DNA of 64,000 nucleotides from Mytilus galloprovincialis (Eukaryota > Mollusca > Bivalvia > Mytilida > Mytilidae), in contig NC_134841.1 in the NCBI RefSeq assembly GCF_965363235.1, positions 49,745,078-49,809,077 of the forward strand, given 5' to 3'. Numbering within the stretch: position 1 is the stretch's first letter; every line of letters starts with the position of its first letter. The notes beneath the pieces are model-generated. The model worked only from the letters and a program-made list of their open reading frames with translations, was not told the DNA's origin and did no database searches. The position numbers and the translations under genes were made by a program. Of the stretch, positions 44,254 through 55,678 are shown piece after piece.

Positions 44254-45529
44254 ATGCTGGTATAAAACCAATAATAATGAAAGAAATAAATAAATCTGAA
44301 GAACACCAAGATCATTTAAACATTATTTAATAGAATTAAGAATAAATTTTGTCAGCCCTTATCATCAAAATAATATTTCGACTCCACTTTTTTACTAAGC
44401 AATGTTAAATCAACCATTTTCATTGGTTCCTATTTCAATTTATCGAGAAATAAATCGGATCTTCTTAACAATCGAACCGCACTGGATCATTTCAAATGAA
44501 ATACAGTTTAAGAATAAAATATGGTTAAATATCCATTTGTGTTGGAGTAAGAAAGGTTTTCATTATTTGTAAATGTTTCTCATTAAAGATTATGTATTTT
44601 GGTTGTTAAATTCATTGTGACAATATCCAAATGTAATGCAATTACCTTTTTTAATATACGACGTTTATTTTGTATCATCAATTCAAACAGTCAGTGGCAA
44701 TAAAGAACTGAATATTCAGACGATAATATTGTCAAAGTTCAGACGTTTCCCAAGGCTTAGCTGTAATCCCCTACTTATATTTTATTATAGAAGATATTTT
44801 ACAGCAATAAATCTACCTGATTTTCTATTTGAAGGATTTTGAATTATTGAAATATCCTGGCATGTCACCAGAATATAAGGATTCTCAACATAATTATTTT
44901 CTGGATTTGAAAAAGAATCTAAAAAATTATTTCCTATTTAAAGCATTTAAGATAATATAAATAATCATATTATGTTAAAGTAATACATTTAATTTACTAA
45001 TAATAGCAATTATAAACTTAATATTAAAATGTACACTTACTTTTATTAGTTGATTAAAATGAATTACTTTAATTCATATTTTTATAAATTATATTTGTAC
45101 CGTATTGAAAAATTTCACTGTAGAGTAAAAAAAAAGTTCAGTTGTTTATCATGAATTTATTAATTAATTTAAAACTTATGTGATTGAATATGTATCATAA
45201 AATGTTTGAGGGGTTCTGTTTTACATTTATGTGACCTGGACAAAAAAGTTAAATACTAAAAAACTCAACTCCAATGAAAATTCAAAACAGAAGGACTATT
45301 ATAAAACCGCAAATTCAAAAGTTCAAACACATCAAACGAATGAAAAAACTATCATATCCCAGACTTGGTACTTTCTTATATGTTATGACATGTTATTGTT
45401 ATAAACTGAGCTCTTGTTATACACATATCTTATATGGGAATGAATGCAGCATTGTCACTTCTATCGGTCTACTAATGCCCGTCAATGCTCTTTTCGTTCA
45501 TGTCTTTTAAACATGTAACTTTTATACAT

Positions 45530-45720
45530 TATATTTCAAACCGTTAGAACCTTCGGTGCACCTAAGATCATCCCCGATTTTTTATGTGTTTTGTGTAGTC
45601 ATTTTGTCTTTTTTCATTTTTATGCTATGGCATTGTCATTTTGTTTTCCACTAACGAGTTTGAATATCCCTTTGGTATATTTCGCCTCTTTTTAGACGTG
45701 TTTAGTCAGACAGGCACATG
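45530..45720 (+). mobile_element. Diverged 3'-end fragment of the 54-kb retroelement family
   Basis: 'ttcggtgcacctaagatcatccccgattttt', 'tgtgttttgtgtagtcattttgtctttttcattttta' and 'tgagtttgaatatccctttggtatatttcgcctctttt' follow the order at 55795-55985. Confidence 0.65.
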
Positions 45721-46079
45721 ACATGGACACCTTATATGATAATGATGGAGACATTTATTCATTAACGGATAATATGTACAAAAAGATAAAATAACAAAAT
45801 TGACAAAGTCCAAGGAAAATTCAAAATGGAAAGTCCCTTATCAAATGGCAAAAGCAAAAGCTCAAACACATTAAACAAATGGAAAACAACTGTCATACAC
45901 CTGAATTGTTACATGCATTTCTATATGTATTAGTTGCTGTTAATTTCGATGTCTTTTCATAAATATGATGATCAAAAACACTAAACCCTAGACATATATT
46001 TCGATATCATATGACAAATTTTAGGATGTATCTTCAAATGAGTCTGACACTTTAATTCTCATCGTAGAAGTTGTTTTCT

Positions 46080-46260
46080 AATTTCTATTCCAGGAAATAA
46101 TAACCTTAGCTGTATTTAACAATTTTTTAGGATCTTCGGGTCCTCAATGCTCTTCAACTTTGTATTTTATATCGCGTTTTTTTTAAACTCGTGCAGAACA
46201 GATGAGTCTTTCGTAGATAAAACGCGCGTTTGGTGTACACAATTTTAACCATGGTTTCTG
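46080..46260 (-). repeat. GAAACGCGCGTCTGG-family repeat, reverse orientation
   Basis: 'aataaccttagctgtatttaac', GGTCCTCAATGCTCTTCAAC, 'cagatgagtctttcgtagataaaacgcgcgtttggtgtac' are family blocks on the minus strand. Confidence 0.75.
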
Positions 46261-46264
46261 ATGA

Positions 46265-46620
46265 GATCATTTAAAAAATAAAATCATAAAAATACTGAAC
46301 TCCAAGGAAAATTCAAAACGGAAAGTTCCTAATCAAAATTAATGGCAAAATCAAAAGCTCAAAAACACCAAACGAATGGATAACAACTGTCAAATTCCTG
46401 ACTTTGTACAGGCATTTTCTTAAGTAGAAAATGGTGGATTGAACCTGGTTTTATAGCTTGATAAACCTCTCACTTGTATGACAGTCGCATCAAACTTCAT
46501 TATATTGACAACGTTGCGTGAACAAAACAAACAGACATATTAGGTAAAATTATCAAAAATAAGGGTACAGCAGTCAAAATTGTGTTATAATCTTAATCAC
46601 TAAACAAACACCTACTTTAG
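46265..46620 (-). repeat. Reverse copy of the 10.8-kb interspersed repeat family
   Basis: 'actccaaggaaaattcaaaacgg', 'ggataacaactgtcaaattcctg', 'ggtggattgaacctggttttatagc', 'cacttgtatgacagtcgcat', 'gaacaaaacaaacagac' and 'gggtacagcagtcaaaattgtg' match the plus-strand copies in reverse order. Confidence 0.8.
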
Positions 46621-46924
46621 ATATATCTTAGTCCAAAACTGCCTTGGAATACTGGGTCCAGAATGTTATTAGTAAAGGTATTGGTAGTTAGCTGTAACTT
46701 GAATGTTAAATCATGCTTTATCTATATGTACAGTAAGTCAAATATTGTTTATCAAACTCAAAAAAAGAATTAATAGACGGTTTCATTTTCTTAGTTTGAT
46801 CATTCTAGCCGTGTAATCAACTATGCCATGACCATTTTTATTCAAATTTTGCCTAGAAATGATTTAACTGGCATATGTGTGATTCAATTCTAAGTATATA
46901 TAAAATATGTTCTAAAACAGCTTG

Positions 46925-47100
46925 GAATAACGGAGGATGAGTATACCAACAATTCATACGAATTCATTAAAAGAGGGACGAAAGATACCAAAGGGACAGT
47001 CAAACTCATAAATCTAAAACAAACTGACAACGCCATGGCTAAAAATGAAAAAGACAAACAAACAACAGCACACACGACACAACATAGAAAACTATAGCAA
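46925..47100 (-). mobile_element. 3'-end fragment of the 54-kb retroelement family
   Basis: On the minus strand 'ctatagttttctatgttgtgtcgtgtgtgctgttg', GCCATGGCGTTGTCAGTTTG, 'tagatttatgagtttgactgtccctttggtatctttcgtccctctttt' match 55845-55985 closely. The frame at 46890-47075 is part of it. Confidence 0.8.
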
Positions 47101-47878
47101 TTGAACCAACTTCATTTACATTTAAACCCGATCTAAGAAGGCAACGTATACGCCATTCAATTTTAGAACATTTTTGGCATTAACCATAGAAGAGTGTTTG
47201 TTAATATTTTTAAATATTAGAGCATTATCAATTTCCAAATTTTCAAACAAACATACACAATACAAAGTCTCATGCTTGATTTTTTTCAGTTATTATTGGC
47301 TTTACCCCTTTTTGAATTTACCTTTGTGTACTGTATTTTGTTATACTTTTTTTAACAACCAAATGCAGGAACATATTTGGTATTGCTAAGTAAAACGCTG
47401 ACAAAGACGCAAATTAATTTGTTTTAAAAGCAGCACTAATTCTTCATTAAAAACAAGTTTTTATTACTATAAAGACTATAATCGACCAGAAAAGATCATC
47501 TGAAATAACTTTATTCACATTGTTGCCTCAAACTGTTTTTCAGGACACAGGATTCCTATATATAGGTTAGCAATATATCTAAGAATAAAACATTCTAAAC
47601 TATAGCCATTGAACCAACTTCAGTGGCCATAGTGAATACATTTGTTGTTGTATGTGAAAAAATAATTCAAAATATATAATAGCGAGAAGAAAGAATGTTT
47701 TCTATAGATTTTTTTTAACCGAATGTCTGTCAAGAGTAATGCATCCATTTTTTGTATTGCCCAATTGCAGACTTTTACGTAAATTTCACACCTGTTGATC
47801 AAAAAGAAAATATTTTATACACAAATAAATTTTGGCTTGTTATATATAACCTTAATTTATCTATTCATATATAATTAC

Positions 47879-47919
47879 CATCGTGTATCTGAACTCGACG
47901 ACCTTCCTTTCAAAGGAGA
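47879..47919 (-). CDS. Very short possible internal exon
   Basis: Between an acceptor TTTTTAATATCGCCAG and a donor ATG|GTAATT, 41 bases read SPLKGRSSSSDTR, a linker-like serine-rich piece. Only the splice context supports it; chance is quite possible. Confidence 0.2.
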
Positions 47920-48169
47920 CTGGCGATATTAAAAACAGAAAGTGCAGATGATATGATTTCGATAGTTTGTAATCTGAATCTGTCCGTTATACTCCTAGTA
48001 ATGTCTCGAACTGCATGCATCTCCTTGAAAAAAAATTATTCGAATATTAGTAATAAATCTTTATGAAAATAAAAAAACCCAAGAAACAAATACGTATTAG
48101 ACTTGAACAAAGCTGTCCTAAGATAGCCATAATATAAGGATGGTTCTAGGATTAGTTCAAATTGTCTGT

Positions 48170-48362
48170 TCTTGCAGGAATAGATTACCTTAGCTGTATT
48201 TGGCACAACTTTTTGGAATTTTGGGTCCTCAATGCTCTTCAACTTTGTACTTGTTTGGCTTTTAACTATTTTGATCTGAACGTCACTGATGAGTGTTATG
48301 TCGACGAAACGCGCGTCTGGCGTATTTAGTTATGATCCTGGTACCTTTGATAACTATTAGAA
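48170..48362 (-). repeat. Well-preserved GAAACGCGCGTCTGG-family repeat
   Basis: CAGGAATAGATTACCTTAGC, 'tgtatttggcacaactttttggaattttgggtcctcaatgctcttcaac', 'tgatgagtgttatgtcgacgaaacgcgcgtctggcgtatttagttatgatcctggtacctttgataactatt' give one of the cleanest single copies in the window. Confidence 0.85.
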
Positions 48363-48404
48363 AAGGGCTTACATGCAGCGTTATCTAAGTGCTCTTTTAT
48401 ATGG

Positions 48405-48620
48405 TCCATAAAACCAGGTACAACCCACTATTTTTTTTCTTGAAATGCCAAGTACCAAGTAATGAATATGGCAGTTGTTATCAAAAGGCCATTTCTATGT
48501 ATGTTAGCGGTTTTTTTTTTGCTGCAGTTCAGTGCTTCTGTTGTTCTGTTGTTGTCTTCTTATAGTTAATGAGTTTCCTCCAGTTCAGTTTGTAACCCGG
48601 ATTTGTTTTCTTTTAATCGA
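48405..48620 (+). repeat. Fragment of the 10.8-kb interspersed repeat family
   Basis: 'ataaaaccaggtacaacccactat', 'caagtaccaagtaatgaatatggcagttgttatc' and 'gttcagtgcttctgttgt' follow the family order in the plus orientation but diverge strongly. Confidence 0.5.
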
Positions 48621-49271
48621 TTTGTGACTTTTGAACAGCGGTATACGACTGTTGATGTATCTAATAATATTCATTAGTAACATGAAAATACAAAATTGAC
48701 TATTGACTAAGTTACTTTTTGATAGTAACAACTCCGTTTACATGTTTAAAACAATGGTGGTCATGAACCGTTGGATTGACTCAGTTAAATCAGTTTTACC
48801 TTAACGCCTATACAATTTCATAACAATATACCGGTACTTGACATTTTTTGGCTTTGACAGGACTCAAAGACTTATTTCCAGCACACTACCTAGTCTAAAT
48901 ACAATTAGCATGAAATGTTAAGTGCAGCTTAAGTGTAAGGAAATACTTTTTCTGATACCATTAAAAGTTATGTATTGTTTACACGATAAATTTTAGAAAT
49001 TACTCTGACTTTAGAGTTTTTCAAACATCGCTTAAAGGATGACAATATATCTTAGAATGGTACCAGGATAATAATTTAATACGCCAGACGCGCGTTTCGT
49101 CTACATAAGGATCATCATTACAACATGTTTTAGGCCTAATATCAAAGAGTTTTTTTTCTGTATATGGATGCGATACTACAGAAGATAGGTTTGTAATTGC
49201 ATGTCATGCACATTACATGCATAAGAGCTGTTTTTGTGTGTGTTTTGCTGTGCATGTACCGGTTTCATTGG

Positions 49272-50116
49272 TGGCTACCAGGGGCGTAGCTGGAAAGAAA
49301 TGATGTGCAAGCAACTACCGCCGAGCGGAGCGAGGCGAAAAATTTTTGGACCCTTTTATGCAGAAAAAATGTTTTATTTTCCGGTTTTCGGTCATAGGAC
49401 GGTTAAAAGAGGAGCTATATGTAGATAGGACTTATAAAAAATTTATGAATGTAAAACTATTAATAAATCTTCTGAATAGAGTAATACATAAACAACACAT
49501 ATTTGTGATACAGAATTTACTCAAAATTGTCCAAAATCTGCTCTTCGGGTCTAGGCAGATACAAACTTCTCTATTACTTTAATTGTCAATATTCACACTG
49601 AAATGCCGATGAATATGCAATAACGCTAGTAACTGTCGTCGTTCATTGTTGATCGTACATTTGTTTTCAACATACGCAAAAAATAATGAGACTTTCCAAT
49701 ACTGTTTTGGCGTGTTTGCAGGGTGATTGGCTCTGGTAGTCTTTCGACCACATCGCCTCGGTATATTTTCAACGATATCGAAGGGTTCTGATAATACTAA
49801 TGCCGATTGGTACATCTCATTCCAAACTGATTAACCGTACACTGTAAAATGTGCTCCAAAAACTACATGTCTTAGACTGAGTATTACAAATTCAAAGATA
49901 CAAGTTACTGTCCGATTTTGTCATAATCTCCAACACTTTTATTTTTAAACCAAATGCCGTTATTTAATGATATTTCATCAATTAAAAAAGTGACAACATA
50001 GGTGTTTCCTTTAACATTCAATAAATAAATTTTTATTTTGCCATTTATTTTTGCATGCCGAATCGATGTGCACGCAACTGCGTGTTAGCGTATACGGAGC
50101 TACGCGCCTGGCTACC
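49272..50116. mobile_element. 829-bp hAT-like DNA transposon relic with 8-bp target duplication
   Basis: TGGCTACC occurs at 49272-49279 and 50109-50116 and encloses 49280-50108. The ends AGGGGCGTAGCT and AGCTACGCGCC are imperfect inverted repeats of the CAGGGGCGTAGCT type that is characteristic of hAT elements, and 8-bp duplications are also a hAT hallmark. The element contains a minus-strand transposase remnant (49579-49815). The rest is not open in any frame, so it is an internally deleted or decayed copy. The plus-strand frames at 49234-49428 and 49346-49582 run across its left end and are not genes. Confidence 0.75.
49579..49815 (-). pseudogene. Remnant of a hAT-family transposase
   Basis: The minus strand is open for 78 codons and contains EPFDIVENIPRRCGRKTTR followed by ANHPANTPKQYWKVSLFFAY. 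The segment 'PRRCGRQ..R.N.PA....YY/YWK.S.F.P' is a familiar stretch of hAT transposases related to the DUF4371/ZMYM-type group, located between the RNase H-like catalytic parts. Only this fragment remains: the N-terminal zinc finger and the C-terminal dimerisation region are missing from the 829-bp element. Family assignment is from memory of the motif. Confidence 0.6.
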
Positions 50117-50927
50117 CCATATCCTTTGTTTTTCTATTTTTCTTTTGTCAATCCATCTGTAAGAACAGTTGTACTTTTGATGTGAACAAGATTTCATTCA
50201 ATGTTCGCAAATCATTTCGTATGCAAAAATCCAATTGATATTAATAAAGGATCGTTTATTGAATTACAAATGTAATATAATATTTTATAAATATATTTGT
50301 TCATAGCGAATTGTTTTTCGTTAATGACATTTTATTTACACATTAAATTTCCAATGAACGTTAATAATAATCAAACGGAGATGAGACCAAAACAAAATGT
50401 AACTCATTTGCATTGATTTTATTTTTACAAGTTGGCGATGATTATTTCAACGAATCTTAAAGATTATAAGTGTTTCAAATCTCTTTGATTTTGAATAAGC
50501 GTTTTCTTAGGTTCAAACATATAAAGATAATTCACCATTTATGGGAAAAATAACCTATTTAACAACAATAAGCAAAATGGCAATAAATTTAATTACCAAG
50601 CAGTCTGTTCTTGTAGAATTTAGTTGGTTCGCTGTTTCTATGCAATATGGCGTTTAGATGAGTAATAATTTAACAACTACATCCTTTGATGTTCGTATGG
50701 TATCTAATGTTTTGAGACATCTTGTCACACCAAGGAAGGTATGATCGTCGGGTTAGCCCAGTGAATCATTTTTATAGAGAATAAAAAAAAAACTGATCCG
50801 TGAGGAAGACAGGACTTGATTGAACGTGTAAATGTTCCGGTATCTACAATTACAATATATTATATAAACTAATTATAATTTCCAGTTAAAATTATATATA
50901 TTTTTATTTTTCTATAAAAACACATTG

Positions 50928-51022
50928 TTCTTTATAGAAGAGGAACACATTTCAGACAGACCTATACTATCAGATCACGATAGTATAGGTCTATATGAAA
51001 TGCATGCCTCTTCTATAAAGAA
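50928..51022. repeat. Long hairpin: 44-base arms, 7-base loop
   Basis: The left arm 50928-50971 (TTCTTTATAGAAGAGGAACA onward) and right arm 50979-51022 pair with only about four mismatches; the loop is AGATCAC. There are no clear target duplications. It could be a folded-back MITE or a hairpin RNA source. The frame at 50925-51122 crosses it and is not a gene. Confidence 0.85.
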
Positions 51023-51185
51023 ATCTTGGCAATTGATGGATATAAGTGTTAAGTATATTACAGATCTGTGTCAAATAAAAGAATGGAGATTGACATTACT
51101 TATTACAAAACAGAAATATTGATCTGTAAATGATGTAGTGTTGAAGGTGAACATACATGATTTTGGGTTGACAATGTATCTTTTC

Positions 51186-51430
51186 GGAAAAAATAAGATA
51201 TGCGAGACAACTCGCCACCAGAGACGATCAGAGACGAAGTGACGTAGAAGTAAGCACATATAGGTTAACAAATATCATACTGCAAAGCAAGCTTTATAAG
51301 GACCCGAAATGACAAATATAAAACAGTTCAAACATAACTATAACGGCCTGATTCATGTACATTTACACTAACGAAAATCAAATACGAAATACAGCAATAA
51401 ACGGTACTGTGACAGCATAACATAAGAACA
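51186..51430 (+). repeat. Diverged GTGGTATGATTGCCAATGAG repeat
   Basis: 'aataagatatgcgagacaactcgccaccagagac', 'aagtgacgtagaagt', 'ggacccgaaatgacaaat', 'aaaacagttcaaacataactataacggcctgattcatgtac' follow the family order though the head is altered. Confidence 0.6.
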
Positions 51431-52287
51431 GACGGAAAAGTTGTTTTTCTACATAAACCACTTCCTTACTCATCATATACTTTTCGTACTACTTGTGACA
51501 AAGTATGATGCAGTCAGGTAATGGCACTTCAGGGAAGATAATGTTATATTGGGAGACCTGAATGCACAGAGTTCGATTCTACTGCAAATGAAGTTGTTGA
51601 TGCATTTCATGATTTATTTCTTATAACTATGAAACTTGTTGTATTCCTCAACTTACATATAGAAAATTTGGCAAATAACTTATTAATATGACAAATATGT
51701 TTTTAGATGGTCGCCCCGCCATACCGACTGTCTACTGGTCAAACAACTTGTTTGTCCGATACCCCAATAATCCGACAATGGTAAATTACAGTCGTAATAG
51801 ATTATATACTTTATAGAATCTGTGTTCACATGGTATTTGAACTGCTATTTCCTTCATGTTATATTAAAGAAGCAAATGATACCATACCAAACGTCTAGTA
51901 TCTAAGTAATACCATGATCATATGCATGCTTAAGATAATCCAGAACCATGAGAGATATGGTAAACAAATGCATTTGAAACACAACTATATATGATAGTAA
52001 TGCTCAATAGTTTTGTAATGACGAGTTACATGAACCCAAAAAGGATAAAAAAAACCCGTATTCTCTTGATTTTGACGGTTGTAGGAAATTAACCCTTCAT
52101 TTTGCTGCAGAAACAAAATGTCGGCCAAAGACATTTGTATTTCAAAGCACCGTTCGTTTTTATTTGGTGTTTCTATTAATTATTTTGCCGAGAAACTTGA
52201 GGTGACATGGTCACTCAAGCTTGTAAACAGGCAAAAAAAGAATGAAAATTTGATTGTTTCACTTTTGATGATGATTGTTATCTTATA

Positions 52288-52385
52288 TATAGGCCGTACA
52301 TGTACCTATAATGGTTTACTTTTATAAATTGTTATTTGGATGGAGAGTTGTCTCATTGGCACTCACTCACACCACATCTTCCTAT
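52288..52385 (-). repeat. GTGAGTGCCAATGAG subfamily repeat, reverse orientation
   Basis: On the minus strand AGATAGATATAGGAAGATGT, 'ggtgtgagtgagtgccaatgagacaactctccatccaaataacaatttataaaagtaaaccattataggt' gives the consensus that explains the split copy at 54176-54238 and 55980-56058. Confidence 0.8.
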
Positions 52386-52821
52386 ATCTATCTAAGTCAC
52401 GGGTGTTATGTGAAATTTTCACTGTAGTACTGGACTGGATAAAAATTTACTTAAAATGCCAAGTATCTATATATTAGAAGCAAAGACAAATTCTGTACAT
52501 TGTTTTGGAAAGTCCCAATTTAAAAAAGAATAACAGGGGAAAAGCATCTAAATGTTATCTACTAAATATATAATTTATGTTCACATTGTATTTGAACTAC
52601 TCTTTCCTTCTCGGTAAGCAATGGTGGTATATCACCTTAAGCTGAGTTGATGTTTGACTAATAAAAAATCTTGTTACAGATTAAACTCTGATACAACGTA
52701 TGACATTTGCAGTCATAATGGATTTGTATATACTATTAATGAAACATGTGCCACTGAACATGAAGCAAAGAAAAACTATCAATCATGTGAGACATATGAA
52801 TGTACTCCTAATGCCACTTAC

Positions 52822-53018
52822 TAGCTTTGTTATTGCATATTCATAAAACATCAAACTCTTGTTATGTACATTGTGAATGTCATTCGTGTTCTTTGTTGCC
52901 TCTTTAAACACAACATTATAAAACCAGCAGTCTTTTCTTTCAACTTTATAGATAATCGATTGAGAAGCATAAGCTAGGATGCTACGAGAAAGTATATCTA
53001 GCAACCCACACCCATTCT
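52822..53018 (-). CDS. Internal exon of an unknown minus-strand gene
   Basis: The exon lies between a strong acceptor (CCTGTGTCATTTTCAG at 53019) and a perfect donor (GCTA|GTAAGT at 52822/52821). It has 197 bases: two leading bases (phase 1) and 65 codons ending in phase 0. The product NGCGLLDILSRSILAYASQS, IIYKVERKDCWFYNVVFKEA, TKNTNDIHNVHNKSLMFYEY, AITKL is non-repetitive with a CWFYNVVF beta-like strand. The other frames contain stops. No domain is recognised. A possible last exon on the left starts after CAGCTTAAG near 52640 and reads VIYHHCLPRRKE then stop, but its acceptor is poor. This is the best supported orphan exon in the right half. Confidence 0.5.
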
Positions 53019-53107
53019 CTGAAAATGACACAGGAATGAAATTAAATTCAGGACCAAGACGTTCGATCAGGGGTGAACATTCTTAAAAAAAAGAATTGAA
53101 TACATAT

Positions 53108-53180
53108 GGGTGTTAACTTCAATGTCATTTGGTCTTTGGTGGAGAGTTGTCTCATTTAAAATCATACCGAAACTCCTTAT
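53108..53180 (-). repeat. Head fragment of the GTGGTATGATTGCCAATGAG repeat
   Basis: 'tcatttggtctttggtggagagttgtctcatttaaaatcataccgaaactcc' is the reverse complement of the family head with a few changes. Confidence 0.65.
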
Positions 53181-54175
53181 TTCTAAAATGATTACTTTAG
53201 TTTGCTAAAAATAAACATTCATAAAATTAAGAAGACTAAAATCTTGCACGTAAACGGCAAGGTTATGTCTCAATGCTTTCTATATCGCATGCACGGTAAA
53301 TCTAAATCATCCGACCTGAGTAAACTAAAAAAATTGTATAATTTTTCTCAGCAAAAAGATTTTCATGGGTCACAACTGTTTTGTTTCATTTCTATTGACG
53401 TTAGACTATTTTCAGTTGTAAGTATAATATAGTTTTTGGTACAAAAAATAAATCAAAGTATCGGTTTCAATAATTGCGTTAGGATTCCAAATACAACAAC
53501 TTTAAATTCAATGACACAAACTTGGAATATTTATATTTGTGCATTATAAATGCCCCGTGATAATTTTTTCCTAATCTTATGATTTTGCGATTAAAATGTC
53601 TAGAAGGAGTATGATAATTACATATACATAAAACATTTATTACTCTCACCCAAATCATGTCTTTCATGGGAAGTAACTCTTTCTATTTTTTATTCAACGA
53701 CTACCAAAAATTGATAACAGATAACAAATCATAAGGTTTCAAATTTTGCATTAAGTGAGGAAAGAAAAGTTCACAGAAACAAATTTTACAATGTTCATAT
53801 CTGTCAAGTAAATTTCTTGAAGACAATAAGAAAAAATCGAATTTGGGACAAAGAAAAAGCTTAAAATTAATGTTAATTTGCTCTCATCCGCCATACATAT
53901 TATGAAACTGTTTTACATATACAAATGGTCATGTATTGGATTTTACACTCAATATCTCTGGATGAAGTTTTCCAGTAATGCAAATGTAAATGGAAAATAA
54001 AGGTTAATGTAATATGCATTATAAAGAGTCGTGCATCTGGGATCAAATGCATGGTGTTGTTCTACGCAAGTATTTTATCTTTTCTTCGGGTTTAGGGGAG
54101 TATACGGTTTTGTGTCTACCTTATCAGCATATACTCCTCACTTCCTCTTTCATACAGGGAGATGTGGCTATATAG

Positions 54176-54238
54176 ATATAGGAGGATGTGGTATTAGTGC
54201 CAATGAGACACCTCTCCATCCAAGTCACAATTTATAAT
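54176..54238 (+). repeat. Left half of a GTGAGTGCCAATGAG repeat split by the retroelement
   Basis: ATATAGGAGGATGTGGTATT, 'agtgccaatgagacacctctccatccaagtcacaatttata' runs up to the position where the consensus (see 52288-52385) would continue with AAAGTAAACCATTATAGGTC, but here the retroelement starts. The missing right half is at 55980-56058. Confidence 0.85.
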
Positions 54239-55678
54239 CAGAATCAAGAAACTGAATGGGTCCATCAATGCCCATGCTACGTCAATCTTTAAAGACCCAA
54301 ATGTTGCTAAACACTTATCCGACCTCCATGATAAATATGTTGTTGTCCCCGCAGACAAAGCCCCAAATAACATCGTTTTTGTCTGTAAAAGTCACTACAT
54401 TAATTGCTTGATAAACGAATTAGGTATAGACAATTCACTTGGAAACTCAACATATACCCTCACGACACTTACCAAAGAGGAAATCCTGGATAATCATAGG
54501 TCTGTTATTTGTTCCTTTGGTACTTCAACCAAAGATGAAGAACTGGATCTTCCATCACTGTATTGGATACCTAAACTACATAAGTGTCCTTACAAACAAC
54601 GGTATATTGCTGGGTCTTCCAAGTGCTCCGAAAAACCTCTTTCTAAATTATTAACATCTATTTTATCAGCAATCAAAGACGGGCTTCAAAGTTATTGTGA
54701 AACTGCCTATTCTATAGGTGGCGTGAATCAGATGTGGATACTTAAAAATTCCAAAGATCTTTTAGAGTACATACAATCTAACTCTCTTTCATCTTGTAAC
54801 AGTATTAAAACATTTGACTTTTCTACTCTTTACACAAGTATTCCACATTCCAAACTAAAAGACAAATTGAAAGAGTTGGTATTACTTTGCTTCATAAAAA
54901 TGAATGGCCAACGTAGATACAAGTATCTTGTCTTAGAGAGGGATAAATCATACTTTGTAAAGAATCACTCTGATTCAAACAAAAAATTCTCTGAAACCGA
55001 TATTATCAAGATGCTTGATTTCTTGATTGACAACATATTTGTAACGTTCGGAGGACGTGTTTTTCAACAGACTGTCGGCATCCCAATGGGAACAAACTGT
55101 GCCCCTCTACTTGCCGACTTGTTTCTTTATTATTATGAGGCTGACTTCATGCAGGAACTTCTTAGGAAGAAAGATAAGAAGTTAGCAATATCCTTTAACT
55201 CTACTTTCCGATATATAGATGATCACTAAACAATTCAAAATTTGGTGACTATGTGGAACGCATCTATCCCATCGAATTGGAGATAAAGGATACTACAGAT
55301 ACAGTTAAGTCGGCTTCATATCTTGACTTACATCTAGAAATTGACAATGAGGGTCGGTTGAAAACAAAACTTTACGACAAAAGAGATGATTTCAACTTTC
55401 CAATTGTGAACTTTCCATTTCTAAGTAGCAACATTCCAGCAGCACCTGCATACGGGGTATATATCTCCCAATTGATACGATATTCCCGTGCTTGCATTTC
55501 CTATCATGATTTTCTTGATAGAGGCTTACTGCTCACAAGGAAGCTATTAAACCAAGAGTTCCAAATGGTGAAGTTGAAATCATCCCTTCGTAAATTTTAC
55601 GGACGCCATCACGAGTTGGTTGACCGTTTTGGAATAACCGTTTCACAAATGATATCGGATATGTTCCTTACGTCGTAA
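54239..55678 (+). pseudogene. 5'-truncated, frameshifted reverse transcriptase of a Penelope-like retroelement
   Basis: A frame open from about 54239 reads KYVVVPADKAPNNIVFVCKS, YWIPKLHKCPYKQRYIAGSS, then the polymerase motifs TFDFSTLYTSIPHSKLKDKL (motif A, D in FDF), GIPMGTNCAPLLADLFLYYYE (motif B) and FRYIDD (motif C) before a TAA at 55227-55229. The reading continues in another frame from about 55219 (LNNSKFGDYVERIYPIELEI onward) to a stop at 55676-55678, ending SQMISDMFLTS. The shift is best explained by a small deletion, about 7 bases, directly after the catalytic YIDD motif. Motifs and order suit Penelope-like elements, whose reverse transcriptase is related to telomerase. No GIY-YIG endonuclease follows the polymerase; one at the N terminus would be lost by the 5' truncation. 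The copy cannot make a working enzyme. It might belong to another non-LTR class. Confidence 0.7.

Noticed and set aside
49234..49582. Plus-strand open frames as genes
   Set aside because: They run across the left border of the hAT relic, so they are composite by chance.
51480..51640. Minus-strand exon after TTCATTTGCAG
   Set aside because: The open frame is short and the stretch looks like part of an interspersed repeat; the phase-0 reading begins with TAG.
52118..52327. Frame MSAKDICISKHRSFLFGV as a first exon
   Set aside because: It follows a TGCTGCAG acceptor-like site, but it runs into an interspersed repeat and no good donor precedes the repeat.
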